Assembly (NCBI GenBank): GCA_934486755.1
Contig: CAKSQT010000020.1
Coordinates: 1 to 24,758, forward strand
Reading direction: 5' to 3'
Source: an uncultured Eubacteriales bacterium
GTDB lineage: Bacteria; Bacillota; Clostridia; Oscillospirales; Acutalibacteraceae
Length of the DNA: 24,758 bases
Part shown: one piece after another, positions 6,524-13,761 of the stretch
Layout of the letters: each line of letters begins with the position of its first letter
Numbering within the stretch: position 1 is the first letter of the stretch
The notes under the pieces: model-generated
The model's database searches: none
What the model saw: the letters and a program-made list of their open reading frames with translations, nothing else
What the model was told of the DNA's origin: nothing
Position numbers and translations under genes: made by a program

Positions 6524-7072
6524 ATGAATTTAAAAGAAAAACAGTTAGAATCCGAGTATCTTTACAAAGGAAGAATTATAAATCTGAGACGCGACAAAGC
6601 CGAATTACCAAACGGTGCCGTCGCTCTGAGAGAGGTTGTTGAACATCCTGGTGGCGTATGCGTAGCCGCAATTACCGAAAATGACGAAGTGCTTCTTGTT
6701 AAGCAATTTCGCTACCCGTATTCCGAGGAAATCCTTGAAATACCTGCGGGAAAACGCGACAAGGGCGGTGAGATTCCTCTTGAATGTGGAAAACGCGAGC
6801 TAAAAGAGGAAACGGGAGCTTCTGCTGAGGAATTTATACCGCTTGGCGAACTGTATCCTTCGCCTGGTTATTGCGGAGAGGTTATTTGGATGTATGCCGC
6901 CAAAGGCTTGACCTACGGCGAACAAAATACTGATGAAGACGAATTTCTTGATGTAATAAAAATGCCGTTAGAAAAAGTTGTTGAACTTATTATCAACGGA
7001 GAGATTAAAGACGCCAAAACACAAGCGGCAGTCTTAAAACTTAAATATCTTAAAGATAACGGCAAAATATAA
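6524..7072 (+). CDS. nudF: NUDIX hydrolase, ADP-ribose pyrophosphatase type
   Basis: This 182-residue protein hydrolyses nucleoside diphosphate derivatives, most likely ADP-ribose to AMP and ribose 5-phosphate. It has the NudF layout: YKGRIINLRRDKAELPNG near the start, VAAITENDEVLLVKQFRYP, then EILEIPAGKRDKGGE leading to RELKEETGA, the metal-binding core of the Nudix box. The box has one extra residue: the spacing from the first Gly to the first Glu is six rather than five (GKRDKGGE). PSPGYCGEVIWMY agrees with the ADP-ribose pyrophosphatase subgroup. The ATG at 6524 has AGAAGGTG seven bases upstream; a GTG at 6515 falls inside that site and is rejected. A TATACT at 6487-6492 could be its -10, but no good -35 is seen. 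It ends seven bases before the convergent YbaK-type gene. Confidence 0.9.
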   Translation: MNLKEKQLESEYLYKGRIINLRRDKAELPNGAVALREVVEHPGGVCVAAITENDEVLLVKQFRYPYSEEILEIPAGKRDKGGEIPLECGKRELKEETGASAEEFIPLGELYPSPGYCGEVIWMYAAKGLTYGEQNTDEDEFLDVIKMPLEKVVELIINGEIKDAKTQAAVLKLKYLKDNGKI

Positions 7073-7083
7073 AGCGCCGTTAT
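7056..7083. terminator. hairpin between convergent NUDIX and YbaK-type genes
   Basis: ATAACGGC (7056-7063) and GCCGTTAT (7076-7083) form a perfect 8-bp stem with a 12-base loop that spans both stop codons. A bidirectional terminator is the natural reading for convergent genes ending seven bases apart. Neither side has a clean T-run, so termination strength is doubtful. Confidence 0.45.
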
Positions 7084-7559
7084 TCGCATATATCGCAAAG
7101 TTCAAATTTCAATATTTCACACAGCTTATTTAAAGGAACTTCAACCTGATAACCTATTTTCCCCGCGCTGAAAAATATTGCTTCAAACCCTTTTGCGGAA
7201 ACGTCTATTACCGTTTTGAACTGTTTTTTCATACCAATCGGCGAGCAACCTCCGTGAATATACCCTGTAAGCGGGAGCAATTCTTTTGATTTTATCATTT
7301 CTATGCTCTTTTCACCGACGGATCTTGCGGCTTTTTTCAGATTTAAGTTTTTGTTCACAGGAACCAAAAACACATAATGATTTTTACTTGCGCCTAATGT
7401 TACCAAGGTTTTAAAAACTTGATTTTGGTCTTGGCTGAGTACAGCCGCCACCTCTTCCCCGCTGATTGCGTCTGTTTCATAATAGTAATGACCGACATAC
7501 GGTATGTGTTTTTGGTCAAGCAAACGCATAACATTTGTTTTTTCTTTATTGTTTTTCAT
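7080..7559 (-). CDS. ybaK: YbaK/EbsC-type Cys-tRNA(Pro) deacylase
   Basis: This is a small editing-domain protein of 159 residues, counted from the ATG at 7559. The family hydrolyses Cys-tRNA(Pro) formed in error by prolyl-tRNA synthetase, acting in trans in the cytosol. Visible features are the helix TNVMRLLDQKHIPYVGHYY, the conserved lysine in NQVFKTLVT (about residue 50, equivalent to the essential Lys of YbaK), VPVNKNLNLKKAARSVGEKS, and the loop GYIHGGCSPIGMKK, which corresponds to the GGISPIG-type motif. The frame is open further upstream to 7646, but the ATG at 7559 matches the usual family N-terminus and length, with AAGAG about ten bases before it. No convincing promoter is seen in the 110 bases upstream. 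Its exact deacylase specificity is inferred from family. Confidence 0.9.
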   Translation of the reverse strand: MKNNKEKTNVMRLLDQKHIPYVGHYYYETDAISGEEVAAVLSQDQNQVFKTLVTLGASKNHYVFLVPVNKNLNLKKAARSVGEKSIEMIKSKELLPLTGYIHGGCSPIGMKKQFKTVIDVSAKGFEAIFFSAGKIGYQVEVPLNKLCEILKFELCDICE

Positions 7560-7669
7560 AATAAAACTCTTTTCTACAATAACCTTACAGTCTTGTCGCT
7601 GTGTCCTGACTTGATTTTTATTTATCTGTGCGACTCGACAGCTCAAACAAAGTCAAAATGTAATAAGTA

Positions 7670-7703
7670 AAAGAATCCTCACCCTTACGTGTGAGGATTC
7701 TTT
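7670..7703 (-). terminator. intrinsic terminator after tRNA-Val
   Basis: AAAGAATCCTCAC (7670-7682) and GTGAGGATTCTTT (7691-7703) form a perfect 13-bp stem with an 8-base loop. On the minus strand TTTTACTTATT follows. The stem starts at the last base of the tRNA CCA end, so it serves the tRNA directly and insulates the deacylase gene downstream. Confidence 0.88.
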
Positions 7704-7779
7704 GGTGGGGACAGAGGGGTTCGAACCCGCGACCTCACGCATGTGAAGCGTGCGCTCTAACCAGCTGAGCTATGCCCCC
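7703..7779 (-). tRNA. tRNA-Val (anticodon CAC), with encoded CCA
   Basis: A 77-base cloverleaf reads on the minus strand. The acceptor stem GGGGGCA pairs with TGTCCCC (one G-U). The D arm is GCTC/GAGC with GG in its loop. The anticodon stem CACGC/GCGTG has the loop TTCACAT, giving anticodon CAC, which reads the valine codon GTG. The T loop is TTCGAAC, and discriminator A and CCA are encoded. The T stem GCGGG/CCCTC contains one C-U mismatch at positions 50-64. The gene stands alone with its own promoter and terminator. Confidence 0.92.
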
Positions 7780-7788
7780 ATGCAATAT

Positions 7789-7817
7789 ATTATAACTCTG
7801 CCGCTTTAAAATTTCAA
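7789..7817 (-). promoter_or_regulatory. promoter of tRNA-Val
   Basis: TTGAAA (7817-7812, five of six matches) and a perfect TATAAT (7794-7789) on the minus strand are separated by 17 bases. The -10 ends 10 bases before the first base of the mature tRNA, so the 5' leader is only a few bases. The -35 begins four bases beyond the terminator of the long operon upstream. Confidence 0.88.
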
Positions 7818-7821
7818 TAGC

Positions 7822-7854
7822 AAAAGCACGAAAGGTTTTTTCTTTCGTGCTTTT
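7822..7854 (-). terminator. intrinsic terminator of the ruvC-to-clpE operon
   Basis: AAAAGCACGAAAG (7822-7834) and CTTTCGTGCTTTT (7842-7854) form a perfect 13-bp stem with a 7-base loop. It lies 34 bases after the stop codon of the ClpE-like gene. T-rich ends on both strands would let it work in either direction, but only the minus-strand gene needs it. Confidence 0.87.
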
Positions 7855-7888
7855 TACTTGCCCAAAACTATCAAACTAACCTATTTGC

Positions 7889-10189
7889 TTAGATATATTG
7901 AATTTTTACCTTTACCTCGTTTTTAGCGGTCAATGCAACCGATTTTACGACCCTGTCACAATTTTCAACAATATCGTTCACTATTTTATCTTCAATTTCG
8001 CGGCGGATATATGAGCGCAACTGCCTTGCTCCCTGCTTTGCACCGACTGATTTTTCAGCGAGATATTCACATACGCTTCTGTCATACGTAAGGCTGATAT
8101 TCTTTTGTGACAAAGCGTCTTTAAGCTCGTCAAGCATAAGCGCCGCTATATTGGTCAACGATTCTTTATCAAGCGGCGAGAAAACAACAATCTCATCAAC
8201 ACGCGCCAAAAATTCGGGACGTAAAAATTCTTCAAGCGCCTTTAAAGCCTTTTCCTTGCTTGCCTCCGACACCGTTTTTCCGAAACCTAACAGATTTTCA
8301 CTACGGTCGCTGCCCGCATTAGAAGTCATAACTATAATGGTGTTTTCAAAATTTACAACTCTGCCCTGAGCGTCGGTTATTCTGCCGTCATCAAGGATTT
8401 GCAGTAAAATATTCAAGACGTCGGGATGAGCCTTTTCAATTTCATCAAAAAGAACAACGGAGTATGGCTTTCTGCGAACCTTTTCGGTAAGCTGACCTGC
8501 TTCATCGTAGCCAACATATCCGGGAGGCGCGCCTATCAAACGCGACACTGAATGTTTTTCCATAAATTCCGACATATCAAGACGCACCATTGTTTCAGGC
8601 GTATCAAAGAGCTGTTCAGACAAAACCTTTACAAGTTGAGTTTTGCCGACACCAGTAGGACCGACAAAAATAAATGACGCAGGACGGCGAACAGCACTTG
8701 TTTGAACCCTTGAACGTTTTACAGCGGCGGCAACCGCATGAGTAGCTTGATTTTGTCCTATTATATGCTTGTTAAGCTCTGATTCAAGGGTTGAAAGTTT
8801 TTTAAGATCGCTTTCCTGCACTTTTGATGCGGGAATACCCGTCCAAAGCTCAATAACCTTTGCGAGATCGCCGTCGGTCACGGTATTATTCGACGCAGGA
8901 CCGTAAAGCTCGGCGGCTTGATTTTTATATTTTTCAAGTTCGGATTTGATTAATGCCTGCTTTTCATAATCAGGATTTTCTACATCGGATTCAAGCGTTT
9001 CAAGTTCCACAGAGCATTCCGCAATTTTTTTATTTGCGGTATAAAGCTCGTCTATCGCCTTATTGGCAAGGCTTGCGCAAGCACACGCTTCGTCTAACAG
9101 ATCAATAGCTTTATCAGGCAAATAACGGTCTGTAACATATCTTTCGGAAAGAGTAACAGCCTTAGTCAAAACTTCGTCAGGAATTACTACGTTATGATAA
9201 CCCTCGTAATAACTCTTGATTCCCCTTAAAACATCAACGGCTTCACCGATTGACGGTTCCTCTATTGTTACAGGCTGAAATCTTCTTTCAAGAGCCGCGT
9301 CTTTTTCAATGTATTTTCTGTACTCCTTAAACGTTGTGGCGCCTATAACCTGAATTTCACCGCGCGAAAGTGCGGGTTTCAGTATATTTGCGGCGTTCAT
9401 AGAACCCTCTGCGGAATCTCCCGCTCCGACAAGATTATGAATTTCGTCTATAAATAGTATTATATTGCCTGCGTCCTTTACTTCGTCTATAAGACCTTTG
9501 ACGCGGCTTTCAAACTGTCCCCTGAATTGGGTTCCTGCGACAAGACCTGTTAAATCAAGCAAAAATATTTCTTTATCAAGCAACCTTGCGGGAGCATTGC
9601 CCGTAGCAATTTTTAAAGCAAGTCCCTCAGCGATGGCGGTTTTGCCCACGCCTGGCTCGCCGATAAGGCACGGATTATTTTTTGTACGGCGCGACAGTAT
9701 CTGTATAGTGCGATACAGTTCTTTTTCTCTGCCGACTATCGCGTCAAGCTTTCCGTATCTTGCGCGCTCGGTGAGATTAGTGCAATACTGCTCCATAAAA
9801 CGCTTGCGCTTTTTCTTCGGTTTTGATTCCTTTTCCTTTGCGGTTTCCTTAGTTTCTTCATTCTTTGAACCGCCGTTTCCCTGAAAACTTCCGATAATCT
9901 TACTTATAAACGGCATAGCGGGAGCAGTACCAAGGTCAAAAGTATCATCGTTTAAGTCAGAGTCGCTTATATCGTCGCCGCTCAAAGACATTATATCCAT
10001 AAACTGGTCGCTCATTTGCTCTATATCTTCATCGGAAATATTCATTTTTTTCAGCATATCGTCTATGGGTTTTATACCGAGTTCCTTTGCGCACACAAGG
10101 CAAAGTCCCTCAGGCTCGGCGTTTGAGTTAGAAACATCAGACATAAACACAACTGCCGGGCGTTTTTTACATTTTGAACAAAGTTTCAT
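7889..10189 (-). CDS. ClpE-like AAA+ unfoldase with N-terminal zinc finger
   Basis: This two-ring AAA+ Clp ATPase has 766 residues. It feeds unfolded proteins to the ClpP protease and acts in heat-shock and quality control. Residues 1-40 are a C4 zinc finger (Cys4, Cys7, Cys30, Cys33), as in ClpE and McsA, in place of the ClpC N-domain. An acidic linker and a basic KPKKKRKR stretch follow (about 50-130). The first ATPase domain has Walker A GEPGVGKT at 177-184 and Walker B LFIDEIHN at 245-252. A short middle helix region lies at about 385-430. The second domain has GPTGVGKT at 510-517 and LFDEIEKAH. An LGFG loop at 634-637 matches the hydrophobic tripeptide that docks on ClpP. It is the last gene of the long operon, 23 bases after cvpA. 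The ATG has GGAGG upstream. Confidence 0.92.
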   Translation of the reverse strand: MKLCSKCKKRPAVVFMSDVSNSNAEPEGLCLVCAKELGIKPIDDMLKKMNISDEDIEQMSDQFMDIMSLSGDDISDSDLNDDTFDLGTAPAMPFISKIIGSFQGNGGSKNEETKETAKEKESKPKKKRKRFMEQYCTNLTERARYGKLDAIVGREKELYRTIQILSRRTKNNPCLIGEPGVGKTAIAEGLALKIATGNAPARLLDKEIFLLDLTGLVAGTQFRGQFESRVKGLIDEVKDAGNIILFIDEIHNLVGAGDSAEGSMNAANILKPALSRGEIQVIGATTFKEYRKYIEKDAALERRFQPVTIEEPSIGEAVDVLRGIKSYYEGYHNVVIPDEVLTKAVTLSERYVTDRYLPDKAIDLLDEACACASLANKAIDELYTANKKIAECSVELETLESDVENPDYEKQALIKSELEKYKNQAAELYGPASNNTVTDGDLAKVIELWTGIPASKVQESDLKKLSTLESELNKHIIGQNQATHAVAAAVKRSRVQTSAVRRPASFIFVGPTGVGKTQLVKVLSEQLFDTPETMVRLDMSEFMEKHSVSRLIGAPPGYVGYDEAGQLTEKVRRKPYSVVLFDEIEKAHPDVLNILLQILDDGRITDAQGRVVNFENTIIVMTSNAGSDRSENLLGFGKTVSEASKEKALKALEEFLRPEFLARVDEIVVFSPLDKESLTNIAALMLDELKDALSQKNISLTYDRSVCEYLAEKSVGAKQGARQLRSYIRREIEDKIVNDIVENCDRVVKSVALTAKNEVKVKIQYI

Positions 10190-10212
10190 TTATCAGATTT
10201 CCTCCAAAATAA

Positions 10213-10902
10213 TTATATGACTTTATTAAACAAGCAAAGTTTAGAAAACAGATATGAATTGTCGGTGATTTCTTTATTGAATATTAAAAACCCGTTTTCA
10301 TTAAACGAAAGAATTAAAGAAATAATCATACAGAACAGAATTGCTATTATTATTCCCTTTGCAATTCCGAAAACACCGCCCAAAATCCTGTTGAGTTTGC
10401 CGACAATACTGAATGAAAACAGTTTATTTAAAAGCCTTGCCGCCAACCGCACAAGTATCATAGCGACTATCAGAATTATCACAGAATAAAGCAGTCCCAA
10501 GAGGTGTGAAATGACGGGTTTGATTGCGTTTTGAGAAGTTGCCTTCACAGCATTCTCCGAACCGCTTGTTATTTCCTGCGATATATTTTGAGACAGTTTA
10601 TCCCTTGATAAACCTATGCTATCCGCATTATTCTTAACAAATTCAGGGAGAGAGTTCCAAGTGCTGTCGATTATGCTCTCTGCGGTAGTTCCCGCCTCAT
10701 CGGAAACGGATGAAACTATTTTCGGCTCCAAGAATTTATCATAGGTCATTTCGGCCAACGGCGTACTCACGGTAAACGCCAGCCAAACGGCCGCCAAAAA
10801 ACCGACAAGTTCAACCGCCGAACGCACAAATCCCCTTTTTGCCGAAAGAAGTGCGGTAACCGCGATTATAGCCAATATTATCAAATCAAGTAAAATGTTC
10901 AT
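10213..10902 (-). CDS. CvpA-family membrane protein
   Basis: This integral membrane protein has 229 residues. It starts with MNILLDLIILAIIAVTALLS, followed by the conserved KRGFVRSAVELVGFLAA, the hallmark of the CvpA (colicin V production) family. About four hydrophobic segments are visible: residues 4-20, 28-46, roughly 130-155 and 178-202. A polar loop of about 80 residues lies between the second and third. The molecular role of CvpA proteins in Firmicutes is poorly known; links to envelope homeostasis are reported in other bacteria. The ATG at 10902 has GAGGAAG seven bases upstream and overlaps the DUF5711 stop codon by four bases (ATGA), showing translational coupling. It contains no catalytic motif I can recognise. 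Confidence 0.85.
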   Translation of the reverse strand: MNILLDLIILAIIAVTALLSAKRGFVRSAVELVGFLAAVWLAFTVSTPLAEMTYDKFLEPKIVSSVSDEAGTTAESIIDSTWNSLPEFVKNNADSIGLSRDKLSQNISQEITSGSENAVKATSQNAIKPVISHLLGLLYSVIILIVAMILVRLAARLLNKLFSFSIVGKLNRILGGVFGIAKGIIIAILFCMIISLILSFNENGFLIFNKEITDNSYLFSKLCLFNKVI

Positions 10903-12188
10903 TTTGACACTTCCTCGAACTGTATTTTTTCAATGCTGTTATCGGAAGCGATTACGGCACTGTATGTACCCGTAGGCACTATACGCACCGCACCGAATCC
11001 GCATTCGGATTTTCTTGCGGTATTACCGCTGTTATCAAGCAAAAATGCCTCGGTATCGCTCACACAGTATATCCTGCCGCCTGATATTTGAATATCTGTT
11101 ATTTGCCTGTTATAGGAAAATTCGCCTTTTCGATCGCCTCTAACTGAAAAAACGGCAATACGGTTGTCGCTTGGGTCATTATCGCGGTTGAAAACAACAA
11201 CATAACCGCCCGAACCGACTCTTAACATTGAGGCTGAATACTCGTTGCTATACGTTTTCTTTTTATAATGCGACCAGCTTATAAATTCAAACTGATTTTT
11301 CGTAACGACAGCTATACCTGAATTATATGTATTATCAATACTATACACTACCGTATCGTCAAAAGTCTCGCTGTAAACGGGGGTTGCAGAATCATATTCC
11401 AAAACATACAAATTTGATTTAAACTTGCCGCCGTCTGCATTCAAAGTAGATACGGCAAGTTTTTTGCCGTTCGGCGACAATGCGAGACCGTTTACCATAT
11501 CGGTCGAGGAATACCACTCATAAAGCAACTTTCCGTTTTTATTATAAACGCTTACGGTTGCGGCATTTGTATCGGATTCAGTTGCTATCGCGTAGGTGCC
11601 GTTTCTTGCAATATCGGCAGTGATAATAGCGTAATCCGTAGTAATTGTTTTTATCTGCGAACGCAAGTTGTATACAGCCGCCGACTTTGAGCCCTGATCG
11701 TAAATCAAAGACCGCGTCGGAGAGGTTTGCAGCATTGGATTTTCGTAACCGTGCGTATATGAAAAAATCTTTTTCCCTGACGAGGAAAATGCGTTAATAC
11801 AGGTGTCGGACAATAAATAGTAATATGTACCACGCGAAACGGTATTAAGTGTTTCTGTGCCGTCTAAGCTTTGCGGATATGAGCCAGAGCCTAATACAAC
11901 CGTAGCATTTCCGAATGTTTCAATTATTCCCGTAGGCAGAACTACCTCCAAGATTATTAAAATTACAGCCGCAAGCGATAACCCTATAAGCACAATTTTC
12001 ATTTTGCGTTTTTGTTCGAGTTTTTTGCCTTTAACTACCTTCATTTCCGAAGTATGCGCTGGCTTTTTCGGAAAATCGGAGGTCATTTTTATATCCTCCG
12101 CAATGCGGTCTTTTTGCAAACGGGATTTCTTTATACGCTTAGGACCCGCCTTAATCCTGTTAATACGTTTTTTCTTATACTCAGGCAC
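10899..12188 (-). CDS. DUF5711-family membrane-anchored beta-propeller-like protein
   Basis: This protein of 429 residues has a very basic cytoplasmic N-terminus (residues 1-62, many Lys/Arg) and one membrane segment, KIVLIGLSLAAVILIILEVV, at about 64-84. An extracytoplasmic part of about 340 residues is made of repeating beta strands, such as YAIATESD, GLALSPNGKKLAVST and GIAVVTKNQFEFISW, which resemble blades of a WD40/YncE-like propeller. It matches the DUF5711 family of Clostridia, whose function is unknown. It is coupled to the CvpA-family gene (4-base overlap) and lies 21 bases after truA, and it may form an envelope unit with CvpA. The GTG start at 12188 has AGGTAGGTGA upstream with good spacing. 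No signal peptidase site or lipobox is seen. Confidence 0.8.
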   Translation of the reverse strand: MPEYKKKRINRIKAGPKRIKKSRLQKDRIAEDIKMTSDFPKKPAHTSEMKVVKGKKLEQKRKMKIVLIGLSLAAVILIILEVVLPTGIIETFGNATVVLGSGSYPQSLDGTETLNTVSRGTYYYLLSDTCINAFSSSGKKIFSYTHGYENPMLQTSPTRSLIYDQGSKSAAVYNLRSQIKTITTDYAIITADIARNGTYAIATESDTNAATVSVYNKNGKLLYEWYSSTDMVNGLALSPNGKKLAVSTLNADGGKFKSNLYVLEYDSATPVYSETFDDTVVYSIDNTYNSGIAVVTKNQFEFISWSHYKKKTYSNEYSASMLRVGSGGYVVVFNRDNDPSDNRIAVFSVRGDRKGEFSYNRQITDIQISGGRIYCVSDTEAFLLDNSGNTARKSECGFGAVRIVPTGTYSAVIASDNSIEKIQFEEVSK

Positions 12189-12209
12189 AGTATCACCTAC
12201 CTTTACTCA

Positions 12210-12944
12210 TCAGTATAAAACTTTATATAGAAACAATCCTTGGGGAGGTGCGGTTATACCAGCAAGCGAGCGGTCGCCGCTATTAAAAATTCGGTTAATA
12301 TCCGAAATATTAATCTTGCCGTCCGAAACGCCGACAGCAGTGCCGACAATTATGCGAACCATATTATACAAAAATCCGTCCGCCGTTATTTCAAAAAGCA
12401 ACATATCGCCGTCCCTGACACAGGAACAGTTTTGAACCGTCCTTACCGTGTCGGTCACACTACGACCTGAGGACGAAAATCCAGAAAAATCGTGCGTACC
12501 GATTATTTCTCGGCAAAACGAATTGATTTTATCAAGATCCAAACCGCGCCCGATTTGCCACACGTATCTCATTATAAACGGATCGGGCACACAACTGTTT
12601 AATATTTTGTAAACATAGGTTTTGCCCTTTGAAGAATACCGCGCGTGAAAATCTCTATCAACTTCTTTGCAGGAAAGTACCGCTATGCTTTTCGGCAAAA
12701 GTGAATTTAGTCCTTTTACAAATGCCCGTGTCGGTACTCTGCCGTCGCAATCAAAGTGACAACAAAACATTTTGGCGTGAACGCCTGCGTCGGTTCGGCT
12801 GCATCCCGTCACATCAGGACGAACCCCGAGCATATCTTCAAGTGAATTTTGCAAGGTTTCCTGCACGGTAATACCGTTGGGCTGAACCTGCCAGCCGTGA
12901 AAATCGGTACCGTCATAAGAAATTGTAAGCAACATCCGTTTCAT
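12210..12944 (-). CDS. truA: tRNA pseudouridine(38-40) synthase
   Basis: TruA converts uridines 38-40 of the tRNA anticodon arm to pseudouridine. The 244-residue protein begins MKRMLLTISYDGTDFHGWQ, the typical TruA N-terminus. It has the catalytic aspartate at about residue 51 in GCSRTDAGVHA, followed by HFHARY-type (DRDFHARYSSKGKTYVYKI) and DFSGF segments and a C-terminal FLYNMVRIIVGT motif, all diagnostic for the family. The ATG at 12944 has AGGTGA five bases upstream and lies four bases after the ecfT stop. The upstream TTG at 12962, which would add six residues, is rejected. The ecfA1-ecfA2-ecfT-truA order is common in Firmicutes, where it usually follows ribosomal protein genes. Here it follows ruvCAB-glmM instead. 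Confidence 0.95.
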   Translation of the reverse strand: MKRMLLTISYDGTDFHGWQVQPNGITVQETLQNSLEDMLGVRPDVTGCSRTDAGVHAKMFCCHFDCDGRVPTRAFVKGLNSLLPKSIAVLSCKEVDRDFHARYSSKGKTYVYKILNSCVPDPFIMRYVWQIGRGLDLDKINSFCREIIGTHDFSGFSSSGRSVTDTVRTVQNCSCVRDGDMLLFEITADGFLYNMVRIIVGTAVGVSDGKINISDINRIFNSGDRSLAGITAPPQGLFLYKVLY

Positions 12945-12948
12945 AAAT

Positions 12949-13761
12949 TCACCTGAAAACAAAATTTAATACGATTACCGCCGTACAGTACAACAAAGTC
13001 GAAGCGCTAATGACATAATCGCGGCCGCCGAGCTTCATTTGTTTCATACGGGTTCGCCCCTCTCCGCCGTTGTAACAGCGGCACTCCATAGCTTCGGCAA
13101 GCTCATAAGCGCGGCGTACCGAAGATATTAAAAGCGGAATAAGTATTGGTATAAGCGCTTTTACACGTTCAGAAAGACTCCCATTTTCAAGGTCGGCTCC
13201 CCTTGCTTTCTGTGCGTTCATAATTTTTTCCGTTTCCTCAATAAGCGTAGGAATAAAACGCAAAGCTATCGTCATCATCATAGCAAGGGTATGCACGGCG
13301 TTTTTCAGCCCGATAAACCTGAGCGGGCTTAATAAACGTTCTATTGCGTCGGTCAAGTCGTTCGGCGTAGTAGTATATGTCAAAACGGAACTTACAAATA
13401 TTAGCAGCACAATTCGCGAAGCCATAAACAAAGCTCTGTAAACGCCGCCCGTAGTTATACTTAATCGCCAAAACGAAACCAGAGTTTTGCCCTCGTCTCC
13501 GTAAAATACGTTTATTACGGCGGTAAAAACGATTACAGGCAAAATAGCTTTAATATTTTTCAAAAAGTTTTTGAAAGGAACCCCCGAAATTATCATAATT
13601 GCAATTATAAACAATGCTGAAAATAACAGCGAAAATGCATTTTTTGAAACAAAGATAAACACCAATATCAAAATCATCAGTATTATCTTTATTCTTGGGT
13701 CGGCGCGGTGAATTACAGAAGAGCCCGAATAGTACTGACCGAATGTTATATCTTTAAGCAT
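12949..13761 (-). CDS. ecfT: ECF transporter transmembrane coupling protein
   Basis: EcfT is the membrane scaffold that links the two ATPases of an energy-coupling factor transporter to exchangeable vitamin-binding S subunits. The 270-residue protein starts MLKDITFGQYYSGSSVIHRADPRIKI, typical of the family, and has about five to six hydrophobic segments between residues 25 and 265. The first coupling motif is AQKARGAD. The second is AMECRCYNGGEGRTR, where the usual ARG core reads CRC. The ATG at 13761 has AGGTGG five bases upstream and overlaps the ecfA2 end by eight bases; an in-frame GTG at 13770 is less likely. No S-component gene is in the window, as expected for a shared group II module. 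Confidence 0.92.
   Translation of the reverse strand: MLKDITFGQYYSGSSVIHRADPRIKIILMILILVFIFVSKNAFSLLFSALFIIAIMIISGVPFKNFLKNIKAILPVIVFTAVINVFYGDEGKTLVSFWRLSITTGGVYRALFMASRIVLLIFVSSVLTYTTTPNDLTDAIERLLSPLRFIGLKNAVHTLAMMMTIALRFIPTLIEETEKIMNAQKARGADLENGSLSERVKALIPILIPLLISSVRRAYELAEAMECRCYNGGEGRTRMKQMKLGGRDYVISASTLLYCTAVIVLNFVFR

Noticed and set aside
11857..12435. 192-codon plus-strand frame
   Set aside because: It lies opposite DUF5711 and truA, whose protein families are recognisable. It has no family resemblance or ribosome site.
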